The position numbers and the translations under genes were made by a program. Shown piece by piece: positions 11,131 to 22,874 of a stretch of DNA of 64,000 nt. Within the stretch, counting starts at the first letter, position 1. Every line of letters starts with the position of its first letter. Source of the stretch: Sycon ciliatum (taxonomy: Eukaryota; Porifera; Calcarea; Leucosolenida; Sycettidae). The notes beneath the pieces are model-generated. The model ran no database searches, was not told the DNA's origin, and was given only the letters and a program-made list of their open reading frames with translations. Location of the stretch: NCBI RefSeq assembly GCF_964019385.1, contig NC_088643.1, positions 49,268,463 to 49,332,462 of the forward strand. The letters are read 5' to 3'.

Positions 11131-11816
11131 TGTTTGTCTTTACAGAATGATCCCTGCAAGCGCAAACACTTCACCATCTGCTGTTGTGTGTTGCCCGTTC
11201 GCCAGTCCGTACTTCTTCTTGCCGTTTTCTCTGTGTACTTCAATAGTACCATCCGTGACAATTTGAATCAATTTCATGCTATCTTAGTGCTTCTGGTCTG
11301 TGGATATGTGTGAATGAGCGTGCAAACATGTGCATGTATTACTAGCATTCAGCATGGTACATTTTCAAACGAGTATATTGAACTATACTGTTCAAACCAG
11401 CTACTCGCCAGACTGCCGCGGCTTATAGGTTATAACCGATAAACCGACCGTTAGCGTAGCAGTTAACCGTTAAGGTGAAAACCGTGACCGTTTGAGCCCT
11501 AGTATTTTCGGAATTATTCTGTGTAATGAAAATAGGGGTCCACCGGGTTTTCAGTCACTACTGTTCCAGTGCTCCAAAGGTTGCAAGTGTTGATATTTTG
11601 CCCAAATTCCAAAGCTCGAATGTTTTAATATCACAAGGAACGGATACGGGGACCCCAAGTTTTCTTGCAGGTTCAGAATCAGTATGATACTCTCTGCTAG
11701 TCTACCAAAATGAATGACTTTACGAAGATGAAATCTCAGTGGAAAGCGACCACAAAACTGTGTGGCAATGGCTGATACTGTAGTGAACTATCGTAAACAA
11801 TAAGCAGTTTTCTCAC

Positions 11817-12008
11817 CTGCAGGCAAGATGGAGTCGACAGTGCAACAAAGGAGCACGGCGGTGGAGTATTGGCGTCCGGCCGTATCTTGGAACTGCTGCT
11901 GCCGGCAGGCCCCTGGTAGCAGGCTCTATACAGCCACCATTCTGTCAAGCAGTCTGCTTGCAAGAAGCTGATCCATGACACAGGCTCTGGCTGACTGCAG
12001 CTGCCATC
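11817..12008 (-). CDS. Probable internal exon, unknown protein
   Basis: A minus-strand open block of exactly 64 codons is bounded by a pyrimidine-rich acceptor (TCTGTCTTTGTGCTGTGAAG) and a strong donor (CTGCAG|GTGAGA at 11817/11816). Both ends are phase 0. The peptide starts DGSCSQPEPVSWISFLQADC and contains EWWLYRACYQG and a Ser/Pro-rich part. I do not recognise it. It is on the same strand as the exons at 15181-15241 (which ends in phase 0, compatible with direct splicing) and 92-162, so the three may be one gene. Confidence 0.4.
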
Positions 12009-12776
12009 CTTCACAGCACAAAGACAGAAACAAGAAAAAATGAAAACACACAGCCTAAATAGGAAGACATGAATCTTACGATGGCTGTCGACCTTGTGCG
12101 ATCAGAGACATAATTTTTTGGATATTAAATTATACTAGTTGCAAGGTGTCGGCAACCTTCGTTTTATCTTTGCTCTACTAAATTACTGACTTTAAGGTGC
12201 CTGTTGTCCAGAAGGAAACAGTTACTGCCATTGACAAACAAAAGCTCAATGCAGATACAGTGGATTGCTTCAAAGTAGTCATTTACGGCTTATTTTCACT
12301 CAGTCCAAACACTCACACACAGACAATCCTTTTCCTTAACACATCTCTCTAGATTCATGAAATTTTCGGGCATGGCCCATCCTGGGGTGAAACAGCGAAA
12401 CTACAGACGAACAACCGAGAGATTGAGTGGATATGCTGTGAGGTACTAAAGATAAGTGAAAAGAAGATTGGACTCGGTGCCGTGCAATGTTGTCGCATGA
12501 GCTGATTGTTTAGTAACTGGTGGTGTTACTGGACATTATAGCGTAACTTGTAGTTCCTTGGTCCTTTTTATTTTCGATAAGAAGATTCTGAGAAGTATGC
12601 CAGATAGATGTGTATGAGTGCGGAAAGTAGCTGCAATGGTGAAAGGTTCTGGGAGAAAGGGAGGGGAGAAGTGGAGAGCTGTGTCTGTGTGCGAATACGT
12701 TAGCGCGACATAGAAGTAGACTGATATGGAGCTGGAGTCATACGTGCCAGCACCTTTCACCAGTGCTGCCACTCTC
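12009..12776. other. Non-coding stretch
   Basis: Nothing recognisable. It lies between the probable exon at 11817-12008 and the AC-rich tract, and may be intronic. Confidence 0.4.
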
Positions 12777-12932
12777 CACACAGATACACCCACATAGACA
12801 CACAGATACACAGATACACACACACACACACAGATACACAGACATAGACACACACAGACACACACAGACACACAACATAGACACACAGACATAGACACAC
12901 ACACACACGCACACACATGCACACGCATATGT

Positions 12933-12984
<52 letters not shown>

Positions 12985-12985
12985 T

Positions 12986-14720
<1,735 letters not shown>

Positions 14721-14783
14721 GAACAATAGAAGTATTTCTTGCGTCGGCAAAAAGTGCTCAATGTCCTAAGACAGAGCGGGGTT

Positions 14784-14951
14784 ATACACTCAGACACAAA
14801 GGATCTCCAAGTTTCTCACTGTTGCTACTCTAAGTTTCGTGCAAAAGCACTCTTCAGGCAACTGCCTGAAGAGTGCTTTTGCACGAAACTTAGAGTAGCA
14901 ACAGTGAGAAACTTGGAGAGAAACTTGGAGATCCTTTGTGTCTGAGTGTAT
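14784..14951. repeat. Near-perfect long palindrome
   Basis: The left arm (14784-14860, 77 bp) is the exact complement of the right arm (14863-14951), with only AC between them. The sole difference is a 12-bp tandem duplication (AGAGAAACTTGG) in the right arm. TA repeats follow immediately. The transcript would be a 77-bp hairpin with essentially no loop. Confidence 0.9.
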
Positions 14952-15180
14952 ATATATATATCTTGCACCATTTCTCACATTCTTGTTATCACTCATCTCC
15001 AGCACATCACAGCATATCTACTAAAATGTCAGTCCCATGACTAGCTTGCACTACCAATAACAAAGCCTCCTGTACGGGAAAATACACAACACGAGTTGTC
15101 AAAATGAAGGAAGCATACTACAATAGGACCGGTATCAGCAATTCTATGGCATCAAACTACTGTGTGTGCTATCTACTGAC

Positions 15181-15241
15181 CTGGTTGCTATACGACTGAA
15201 ACAAGTCAGTGACTCGCTCCAGGAAAGCCTTTTCTTCCTGC
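15181..15241 (-). CDS. Probable small exon, unknown protein
   Basis: A 61-bp minus-strand block has an acceptor (GGCATGTTTAG before 15241) and a donor (AACCAG|GTCAGT at 15181/15180). It completes one split codon and then encodes QEEKAFLERVTDLFQSYSNQ, a helical, coding-like peptide ending in phase 0. It is too short to identify, and may join the exon at 11817-12008. Confidence 0.4.
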
Positions 15242-15613
15242 CTAAACATGCCAATCAACAAGCAACAAGCATGGGGTACAACAACAACAACAACAACGTC
15301 AAGAGAGGGTAATGGACGCTGCTGCATTTGCACCGCCGCAAACAAACACACTCCACATGTACACCAGTGGTATGCTTTACCGCTTACATCTGACATCATC
15401 AATTACCTATAAATTACACACTCTACAAAGCAAAGTTGTCGCTGTCTTTCCTGCTGTGCTTATCCCCATTGCAATTTCTAGTGCACCTTCCCATTATATT
15501 CCTACTGAAGTAGGCACCCCTAGTATAGATTTCAGCATCCATTATGTTGTCTGATGGTAAAGAAGAAAAGTTTCCGGCCATTGTGAACTTGTGTAAATTG
15601 CACACTCCACATA
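15242..15613. other. Non-coding, probably intronic
   Basis: A short (CAA)n run lies near 15280-15297. Nothing else is recognisable. Confidence 0.35.
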
Positions 15614-16132
15614 CAGTGGAGATTGGATATAACGACACTCCTCCGGGAGAAAACAAAATGTCGCTATATTCGATCTGTCACTAAACCCGATCTTCACATT
15701 TAGTGTGCAATGTGTATATCAAAACGACAGAAATTTAATGCAGATATGCACGCGCATAAAATAATGCATACGGATTTCAGAGGTGCATGTGGCTTGCATG
15801 CATAGTTCAAGCCAAAAAATATGCATAGCAACCACACCGCTGCACTGTGGCTACAATGTGCAATGATCAGCACGCGGGGAGTGACCCAGAGGTCCGGGCA
15901 TGTGACACAGACATGTCCCATGCATGCCACTCCGCCTGATACAATAGGAAAGTCGTTATATTCGATGCATTTTCAGGTCTTCGGGCACCAACAGGTGTCA
16001 GTAAATTCGATCTGTCGTTATTTTCGAGGTCGTTATACCCGATCTATAATGTACAGAAAGGACTTGCTAAATGACTTGGGCAACAGAATTTTGTCGCTAA
16101 ACTCGATTTGTCGTTATATCCTGTCTTCACTG
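15614..16132. mobile_element. pogo/Tigger-like MITE, TA target site
   Basis: The left end is CAGTGGAGATTGGATATAAC; the right end read inverted is CAGTGAAGACAGGATATAAC. TA flanks both (15612-15613, 16133-16134). The interior has repeated GTCGTTATAxxCGAT motifs near both termini. No transposase. Confidence 0.75.
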
Positions 16133-17908
16133 TACATGCATGGTACAGTTGTGCTCAGTGAAATCCGACCAAAAGTGCATATTTGGCACCCTCAAATCGC
16201 ACGGCCCTTTACGTACAAGTGGTACGAATGCGGCTAGGCATACACATGCACAAATTCAGTGATGCAACCAGAACTGGTCCACGGCGCCAGCTGTGACACT
16301 TTGGGTCGGATTTCATCGAGCGCAACTGTACATATACACAGTGTTGTTCTTGATTTCTAGACCATTGTGCCGTCTTGTTGTTCACTAAAGGATTGTTGCC
16401 ATCACTCTTTCGAGAAGAAACTCTACTGGCTCGTTTCCTTCAAGGCACGGGTTGCCCTTGGAGGAGAAATGCATGATCGCGCGACAGAGTGAGGGGAACA
16501 CATGCCATAAGCTTGAAAAGAAAACTATTCAAAGTTACCGAGACAAATATTACGACGCTACTAAAACATGCGTGGGATTATGGAGATATACTAGGAGAAG
16601 TGGCCAAATGTTCCAAGAAAGTCGAATGCATGTAAATTACATCACGCGTGTTCAATATGAGGTATCACGCTTCCTGTGTTCTAGAATTCCCTCTCCCCCT
16701 CTTTAAGTATGAGGTATTACGCTTTCTTTGTTCTAGAATTCCCTCTCCCCCTCTGTAAGACTCAATGCGTAACCATTAGCATTGAAAACAGCCCTTAAAC
16801 TTCTCGACTTGGCAGACCTTTATAATTCTTTAATAAGCTAATAGCATGCACATCCCTTCTTCGCATACATGTATATCGCTACGGCCAACTAACTTGACAT
16901 TTCCTTCTTCTCTTCCTGACTCGGTCACTGCAAAAACCTAGCCTCTTCTTCGTCCATAAGGTTTTTCTCTGTCTCCTGTGGGTTTAATCCTTGGTCCTCA
17001 ACTCTCCGTCGACTTCGTGTATAAAGATTAAAGAAGGTATATTTTCCCGTTTGAAATGACAATTAAAATAATACAACAGCAACAACTACAACAACAACAA
17101 CGACCTCTTATTGGCGATGGTGCCATCGTGAGAATAAAGAATTCAAAAAACGACGACGACAAGACGATGGTCTATACCCCAGTTTCAGCAATCAGGATAC
17201 CTCGACATAGAGTCGTAGTATGGTACAGCTAACAAAGACAATATTATTGTAACAAAATATTGTTCCTTTTCAACCGTTTCCGTTTGCAAATCAAGAGACC
17301 CTGGCACATAACCTCTAAAAAACAACAACAGTTTCTAGTATGTGCAGGTACATGTATATGAAGGATACTCACTGGCATCTCTTGATCCGGTGGTTGACAC
17401 TAAAAGCTTAAGTAAAAAGTGTTTATACTTATGCCCTATTGAGGTACTGCACAGCAGCTGACATAATGAAGCTTTTCTTTCTTTCTAGTTTTAGGTGTAC
17501 TCAATCAGAAAATGAGATCAAGACTAATAATAATTACCGTTCGAATGTGTATGACTCCACGACACGTCGACCAGCTTTGCTACTGCTGGCTCTTGTTTCA
17601 CCATCCATCACTGATCAGTTGCTGGAGCATCCTCATCTTCTACATGTACTACGAGTGCACAGAATATCTCGCCCGCCAGTTTGAGAAATCGTCTACATGT
17701 ATTCAACCTCGTCAACAACTCAATTTCTCCTCGTCTCTTTCGTCTTACTACTACATGTAGCTGAGGGCCCCAGCCGCCTCGAAATCGTGGACATGGGGGG
17801 GGGGGGGGGGGAGAGAAAGATAAGTAGCCGAATTTGTCGCACTGTCACTGATTGTAGATGAGAGAAACCTATTGGCAACAAATTACTAATGCATTGGTAC
17901 CAAAATTA
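16133..17908. other. Intergenic, no gene seen
   Basis: A 50-bp tandem duplication at about 16656-16757 contains TTCTAGAATTCCCTCTCCCC in both copies. CAA-rich runs (17080-17102) and 17 G in a row (17795-17811) are present. ORFs of 60-84 codons here have no supporting signal. Confidence 0.4.
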
Positions 17909-18771
17909 AAGGGGAAGTTAAGGCAAAAATTAAAATTTCACCAGTTGTAGTCTTCGGGGTGCTGAGTCGAATGGTCGTGGTCCGAGGAAGCTGAGACGCT
18001 CCCTTCCTATTTGAATCCCAATCGAACTCGCGCACTTCCACCGAAACTGGGTGACTGCGCCCTACTAGATGGGGATTTGTATGCAAAATGTCACTAAAAG
18101 CGCCATTTCGTTCTTATAAAAGCACGGATGACCGCGATTGGCCCATATGTTGTAGTCTTTTGGACGCTGAGTCGACTGGTTTTGGTCTGAAAAGGCTGCG
18201 ATGCAGCGTTCCTCCTTTATTCCCAATCGAACATGGTTGAAGAAGCGGTCACGTGGTCCTGGGTGCCCAAATCACCTGGTCACCACGCCAGCAGGTGACA
18301 ACTTTCACACCAAGGTTCAACTCGGGTTCAACTCGAGTGACAGGACTGCACCCAAAAAAGGTCAAACAGGCTAGTAAGTTGTACCCTGCAGGCACGGTGA
18401 CCAGGTGACTGGTGTACGCAGGAGCACGTGACCGCTTCTTCAACCATGTTCGATTGGGAATAAAGGAGGAACGCTGCATCGCAGCCTTTTCAGACCAAAA
18501 CCAGTCGACTCAGCGTCCAAAAGACTACAACATATGGGCCAATCGCGGTCATCCGTGCTTTTATAAGAACGAAATGGCGCTTTTAGTGACATTTTGCATA
18601 CAAATCCCCATCTAGTAGGGCGCAGTCACCCAGTTTCGGTGGAAGTGCGCGAGTTCGATTGGGATTCAAGTAGGAAGGGAGCGTCTCAGCTTTCTCGGAC
18701 CAAGACCATTCGACTCAGCACCCCGAAGACTACAACTGGTGAAATTTTAATTTTTGCCTTAACTTCCCCTT
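17909..18771. repeat. 863-bp foldback element, about 350-bp arms
   Basis: The left arm (17909 to about 18256) is matched by an almost identical inverted right arm (about 18423-18771). A unique loop of about 165 bp separates them. Termini are AAGGGGAAGTTAAGG and its complement, and TA flanks each end (17907-17908, 18772-18773), compatible with a TA-targeting element. The arms differ at only a few positions. Partial single-arm copies occur at 8760-9215, 20153-20390 and 23416-23571. Confidence 0.85.
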
Positions 18772-19403
18772 TAATAATTGTATGAGTATGAGTATCATAG
18801 TTCATACCAGGGAGTATTGTATTGTACTACTCCCTGGTTCATACACGCAAGTCACGCAATGCATGCCATTTATTCGAATTATTTCATGAATCATGCATGA
18901 TGTCATTGACACTGAGGCCGCGCCGAAGATCGGCTCAGCTCATGCATGCATGCTCAGATCGCCGAATATTCATGGGATGAAGATGACGATGCCGCTTTTT
19001 CGACTTTCCTGAGCTGAGGCTGTGCATGTGTGCATGTGGTCGAGCAGAATCACCGTTGCGATCGTCTTCGATTGGGCATGGAAGATTTCCATGAATACTA
19101 TCGTGACTTCGCCTGCTATGCTGAGGCCGGGAGGGCTAGGACAGTCCCTAAACACAATCTGGAAGCCATTCCCCCAGAGATATCCCGGTCATGTTACAGC
19201 AGAGCCACCTTTCTCAATTTTAAATTATTTTTAATACGTCGTGCAGGATTATTTATGTGTTTTGGAAGCCATAAGGCTTGTAATTGCTGGCGTGAGAACC
19301 AAGCCAATAACTACCGGACACCGCCGAGACCTCAGGTACGTTAAGTCCTAGATATCCTGCTCATAAAGCAAAAATTGTCGTGATACACTGCATGTACTAC
19401 TCT

Positions 19404-19500
19404 GTTTTTCGATTTTGACAGCATGTTACAAGGCGAGGACGCGTAGTGCTCCTGACTACAACCATAAACGCCTTGTAACATGCTGTCAAAATCGAAAAAC
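19404..19500. repeat. Perfect 32-bp inverted repeat
   Basis: 19404-19435 (starting GTTTTTCGATTTTGACAGCA) is the exact complement of 19469-19500, separated by a 33-bp loop. No transposon termini are visible around it. A coding-like ORF of 104 codons ends just upstream (19344) but is not recognisable. Confidence 0.85.
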
Positions 19501-19593
19501 ATGTTAACTACCAAGCAAGGCTTCTGTATATACCATGTACTACTCTGTAGTGACGTGCCCAAAGTGTGGCGAATTTTTCTTTGACACTAACTA

Positions 19594-19906
19594 CCGTATT
19601 ATCTCTAATATAAGCACGGTCCTTTATTTTTTCAATGTACCTCCGCCCCGTGCTATTAATGGAGACGTTCCTTTATTGGAGACTGTTCCATTATTATTTC
19701 AACCTCATTTCAGAGGCATGTTGCCATGCCAAAGTCATGTATGACACACACATTTCAGGGTTTTTTTCGCCGTTACAGATAATGAATTTACACAGTGTGC
19801 TTATAATGGAGACTGAGCACTTTATTTTTTGAATGCCGCCCCAAGGTGTTCTATTATTGGAGACGTGCTATTTTTGGAGACTGTGCTTATATTGGAGATA
19901 ATACGG
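19594..19906. mobile_element. MITE with CCGTATTATCTC termini (copy 1)
   Basis: CCGTATTATCTCTAATATAA at the left is inverted at the right (GAGATAATACGG). TA flanks both sides (19592-19593, 19907-19908). A second copy lies inverted at 40890-41207. Internal GGAGAC motifs are repeated. Non-autonomous TA-targeting element. Confidence 0.8.
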
Positions 19907-20152
19907 TAACACTACTTGCCTGATTTTCACGAATACGTTCACACCTCTCATGAGAACACTCCCAGTGACGTCGAGACAATGAGAAACGACTTCGTTCAAC
20001 TGACATCAATAAGGCCAAAGGCCCAATCTAGGTGTCCGGAAAGCAAAACTTTAAAAAGGCTTCCACAAACAGGCACTAAAATGGAGAGAAAACTGCAAAT
20101 GACAAGACATCTAAAAATTTCTCGATTATTTTTCAACGAAGATTTGAACTAT

Positions 20153-20390
20153 TAAAAGGGAAGTATACCCTAAAATCAATTTTTCACGAGTTGTCTTCGG
20201 GGTGCTGAGTCGAATGGTCTTGGTCCAAGGAAGTTGAGATGCTCCCTTCTTCGGCCTCCTTTATTCCCGATCGAACTCGCCATTTCCACCGAAACTGGGT
20301 GACTGCGTCCTACTAGATGGGGACTTGTATGCAAAAGGTCACTAAAAGCACCATTTCGTTCTTATGAAGACCTTGAGTCTGTGGGGACTG
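20153..20390. repeat. Partial copy of the foldback family
   Basis: It begins AAAAGGGAAGTATACCCT and continues through GGTGCTGAGTCGAATGGTCT and ACTAGATGGGGACTTGTATG, matching one arm of 17909-18771. An inverted partner end lies at 23416-23571, so the two could bound a composite of about 3.4 kb. Confidence 0.65.
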
Positions 20391-20460
20391 CCCTATTAAA
20401 ATACGAGAGAGCTTGGAAGCTCAGGGCCCTACGCTATGCTTGTTTGCCTTGATGACCTAG

Positions 20461-20985
20461 AAAAAAAAGCATAGGGATGTTATAAATTCTTATAAATTTC
20501 AACTTTTTGTTTTTAGACATAACCTGGGATTCGAACCCGCACTATCGCCCTGCATGCATCCCCCGATACACTTGGTATACATACTAATTCTTCCAAGTTG
20601 CTTCACGTTATGATCTTGTATTTGAAAGCCCTATTTGAATATGCATTGTGGCCAGCCGTCTTTGATTGTACGGTACGGGACAGATACGGGACAGGTACGG
20701 TCGAGGGTATTACGACACCATCTACCGCCTTGATGACGGCAAAAAAAGAATAGGGATGTTATAAATTTTTCAATTTTCCTATTTTTTTCAGGCATTCCTG
20801 GGATTCGAACCCGCACTATCGCCCTGCATGCATTCCCCCATACACTTCGCATTCATACTCGTACTCATTCTTCCAAGTTGCTTCACGTTATGATCTTGCG
20901 TTTGAAAGCCCTATTTGAATAGTGCGGCCAGTTGTATGTGGCCAGCTGTGTTTGATGGTACGGCACGGGACAGATACGGGATAGC
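20461..20985. repeat. Tandem pair of about 280-bp repeats with a tRNA B-box-like motif
   Basis: Two diverged copies (starting about 20461 and 20740) share GCATAGGGATGTTATAAATT-type starts, CTGGGATTCGAACCCGCACT, CTTCCAAGTTGCTTCACGTT and a GGTACGGGACAGATACGGGA end. GGGATTCGAACCC is the complement of a tRNA TPsiC (B-box) sequence, so a tRNA-derived SINE read on the minus strand is possible. No complete tRNA fold was found. Confidence 0.55.
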
Positions 20986-21153
20986 GCCAGGCGTGACACA
21001 AACACACAAACAAACAAACAAACACCAAATTAAAGCTGTGTGGACCCTGGCTAGCGCCAGACGTTACTGACGTAACGTCTTCTGCATAGCTACGGGAATG
21101 AATAAATAATAATGGGTTTGCTCCCACACTGGTTAAAATATGAATAAATAATA

Positions 21154-21364
21154 ATGGGTTTGCTCCCACACTGGAGCTCGCGCTATTCCGCCGACTTGAC
21201 TTGACACTTGACTGACTCACGACTGCCATCCAGAGCACACGAGTGCCATCCAGAGCACACGAGTGCCATCCAGAGCACACTGCTCTGGATGGCAGTCGTG
21301 AGTCAGTCAAGTGTCAAGTCAAGTCGGCGGAATAGTGCGAGCTCCAGTGTGGGAGCAAACCCAT
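21154..21364. repeat. Long palindrome with tandem repeats in one arm
   Basis: The left arm starts ATGGGTTTGCTCCCACACTG and includes three tandem copies of GAGTGCCATCCAGAGCACAC. The right arm (about 21281-21364) is its complement with a single copy of that unit. A further direct copy of TGGGTTTGCTCCCACACTGG lies at about 21113-21132. Confidence 0.8.
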
Positions 21365-21442
21365 TCCTAAAAAATCATCGCCGAAGTCGCAACCACTATT
21401 TCATAAATAATGATAATAATAATTTGAAACTCGGGTATTGAG

Positions 21443-21748
21443 TAGGGGTGAAACGAAGGTGTCAAAGGTTCGAAGAACCTTCTTTTTCATTTGAAACAAA
21501 CCTTCGTTTTCACTTCAAAAGAAGGTCAACACACGATTTCTGTACATACATGTACATGCACTGATCTTCCTTGTATACAGAAGGTACTGTACTGTAGTTT
21601 GTACAGTTGACTAGTTTTGTGTCCACTTGGCTCCCGGCAGGTGCCACTGCAAGTCCATAGTAGGCCACGGACTGGGCTTGAGCGTGTCCATTCACGGCCA
21701 AGGTGTGCAGAAGTAGTCTTGGGCAGTTTAGGGTGCAGTTCTACCCTA
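21443..21748. mobile_element. hAT-type MITE nested in palindrome arm
   Basis: It begins TAGGGGTGAAACGAAGG and ends CTACCCTA. The flanking 8-bp duplication GTATTGAG is perfect (21435-21442 and 21749-21756). The opposite palindrome arm (near 22800-22812, complement) carries the uninterrupted site with a single GTATTGAG, proving insertion. Terminal repeats are short and imperfect. Confidence 0.9.
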
Positions 21749-21803
21749 GTATTGAGCCAATAATTAATGTAGAAAGGAAAAAGGACATATGGAAACGAGT
21801 TAA

Positions 21804-22320
21804 TGACAGCTTGCATAGACCTCGGTCCTACCGGTAGGACCTACCGGTAGGACCATCATACACAGACATGCTGCATGGCCTCTGTTCTAACATTGACCTA
21901 AAACTTGACCCTAAACTGTTGCTCAGGGGCTAATGAAGGAGTCCACAAATTTTAGACGCGGTCGCACAAGACACTACAAAATTCCATGGTAACAGCCCAT
22001 GGTAACCATGGAAATGGAGTATGGAATTATGCATTCCACTGCCTTGGCAAGCTAAGAAAAACAGGACCTCACCACGATTGATGTGCCATGGTCAAAATTC
22101 ACTTTGGACAGAGTTGCTAGCGCACCGACAGGCTTATGTGCGGCCATTTTGACAATCGATCAAATTGCGCATACGACTGGACATAGCCTTGCATTTTGTG
22201 CCATTACTTTGCCTGACAAAGACCTCATCTCAATAATTGTTTCAAGAAATTTCTCAACCAAAAGCACTTTTGCAGCTCGATTTCTTGGGTCCTACCGGTA
22301 GGACGGCATGCAAGCTATCA
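21804..22320. mobile_element. TTAA-targeting MITE nested in palindrome arm
   Basis: The termini TGACAGCTTGCAT and (inverted) TGATAGCTTGCAT enclose 517 bp. TTAA lies on both sides (21800-21803, 22321-22324), while the opposite arm has one TTAA at the same place (near 22758). Palindromic GTCCTACCGGTAGGAC motifs lie just inside both ends. A TTAA duplication is typical of piggyBac-type elements, but the ends do not begin CCY. Confidence 0.85.
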
Positions 22321-22825
22321 TTAAGAGTAACTCTCCACCACTGTAACTAGATACTATATACAGTCAGAAAGTGCAACAACTAGGCACAAAACTGACAGAG
22401 TATTGAGACATTCGACGTCCTGACACCTAGCTTCAACACATCTTCGTCGCGCTAACCGACAGCCTTCCAACTTGGAAGTTTCGATGTTATGGAGAGACCA
22501 AAGAGGGGAAGGTAAGCGCAACAAAAATGAGCACAAGCTACAGTCCCAACGGAACAAAGAATGTCGATTGTTACCTCTTTGGTCTCTCCATAACCTTGAA
22601 CCTTCCGAGTTGGAAGGCTGTCGGTTAGCGCTACGGAGATGTGTTGAAGCTAGGTGTCAGGACGTCGAATGTCTCAATACTCTGTCAGTTTTGTGCCTAG
22701 TTGTTGCACTTTCTGACTGTATATAGTATCTAGTTACAGTGGTGGAGAGTTACTCTTAACTCGTTTCCATATGTCCTTTTTCCTTTCTACATTAATTATT
22801 GGCTCAATACCCGAGTTTCAAATTG

Positions 22826-22874
22826 CACACCTGATGAGCCGTCACGAACCATACGGCGAAACGTACGTCGTGTG
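22826..22874 (+). ncRNA. Type I hammerhead ribozyme
   Basis: All conserved parts are present in order. Stem I is CACAC (22826-22830) with GTGTG (22870-22874). The catalytic box CTGATGA is 22831-22837. Stem II is GCCGT (22838-22842) with ACGGC (22853-22857) around a 10-nt loop. GAAA is 22858-22861. A minimal stem III (A-U, C-G around GTAC) leads to the cleavage triplet GTC (22867-22869), with predicted cleavage after 22869. The very short stem III is characteristic of hammerheads in Penelope-like elements and retrozymes, which usually work as dimers. Activity is inferred from sequence only. Confidence 0.85.

Larger units (their letters stand above)
9250..11501 (+). mobile_element. Complete hAT transposon, internally deleted
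   Basis: Terminal inverted repeats TAGGGCTCAAAC (left 9250, right inverted ending 11501) are flanked by a perfect 8-bp duplication, GTATTTTC (9242-9249 and 11502-11509), the hallmark of hAT. Sub-terminal ACCGGTT/TTAACCG motifs cluster at both ends. The element carries the C-terminal part of a hAT transposase (10267-10893) and possibly an upstream exon fragment (about 9600-9735), but no BED finger or catalytic core is visible. The perfect duplication implies a fairly recent insertion, presumably mobilised by a transposase encoded elsewhere. Confidence 0.9.

Noticed and set aside
20521-20560. A functional tRNA gene at the GGGATTCGAACCC motif
   Set aside because: Only the B-box half fits; no acceptor stem or A box could be paired, and the sequence is part of a tandem repeat.
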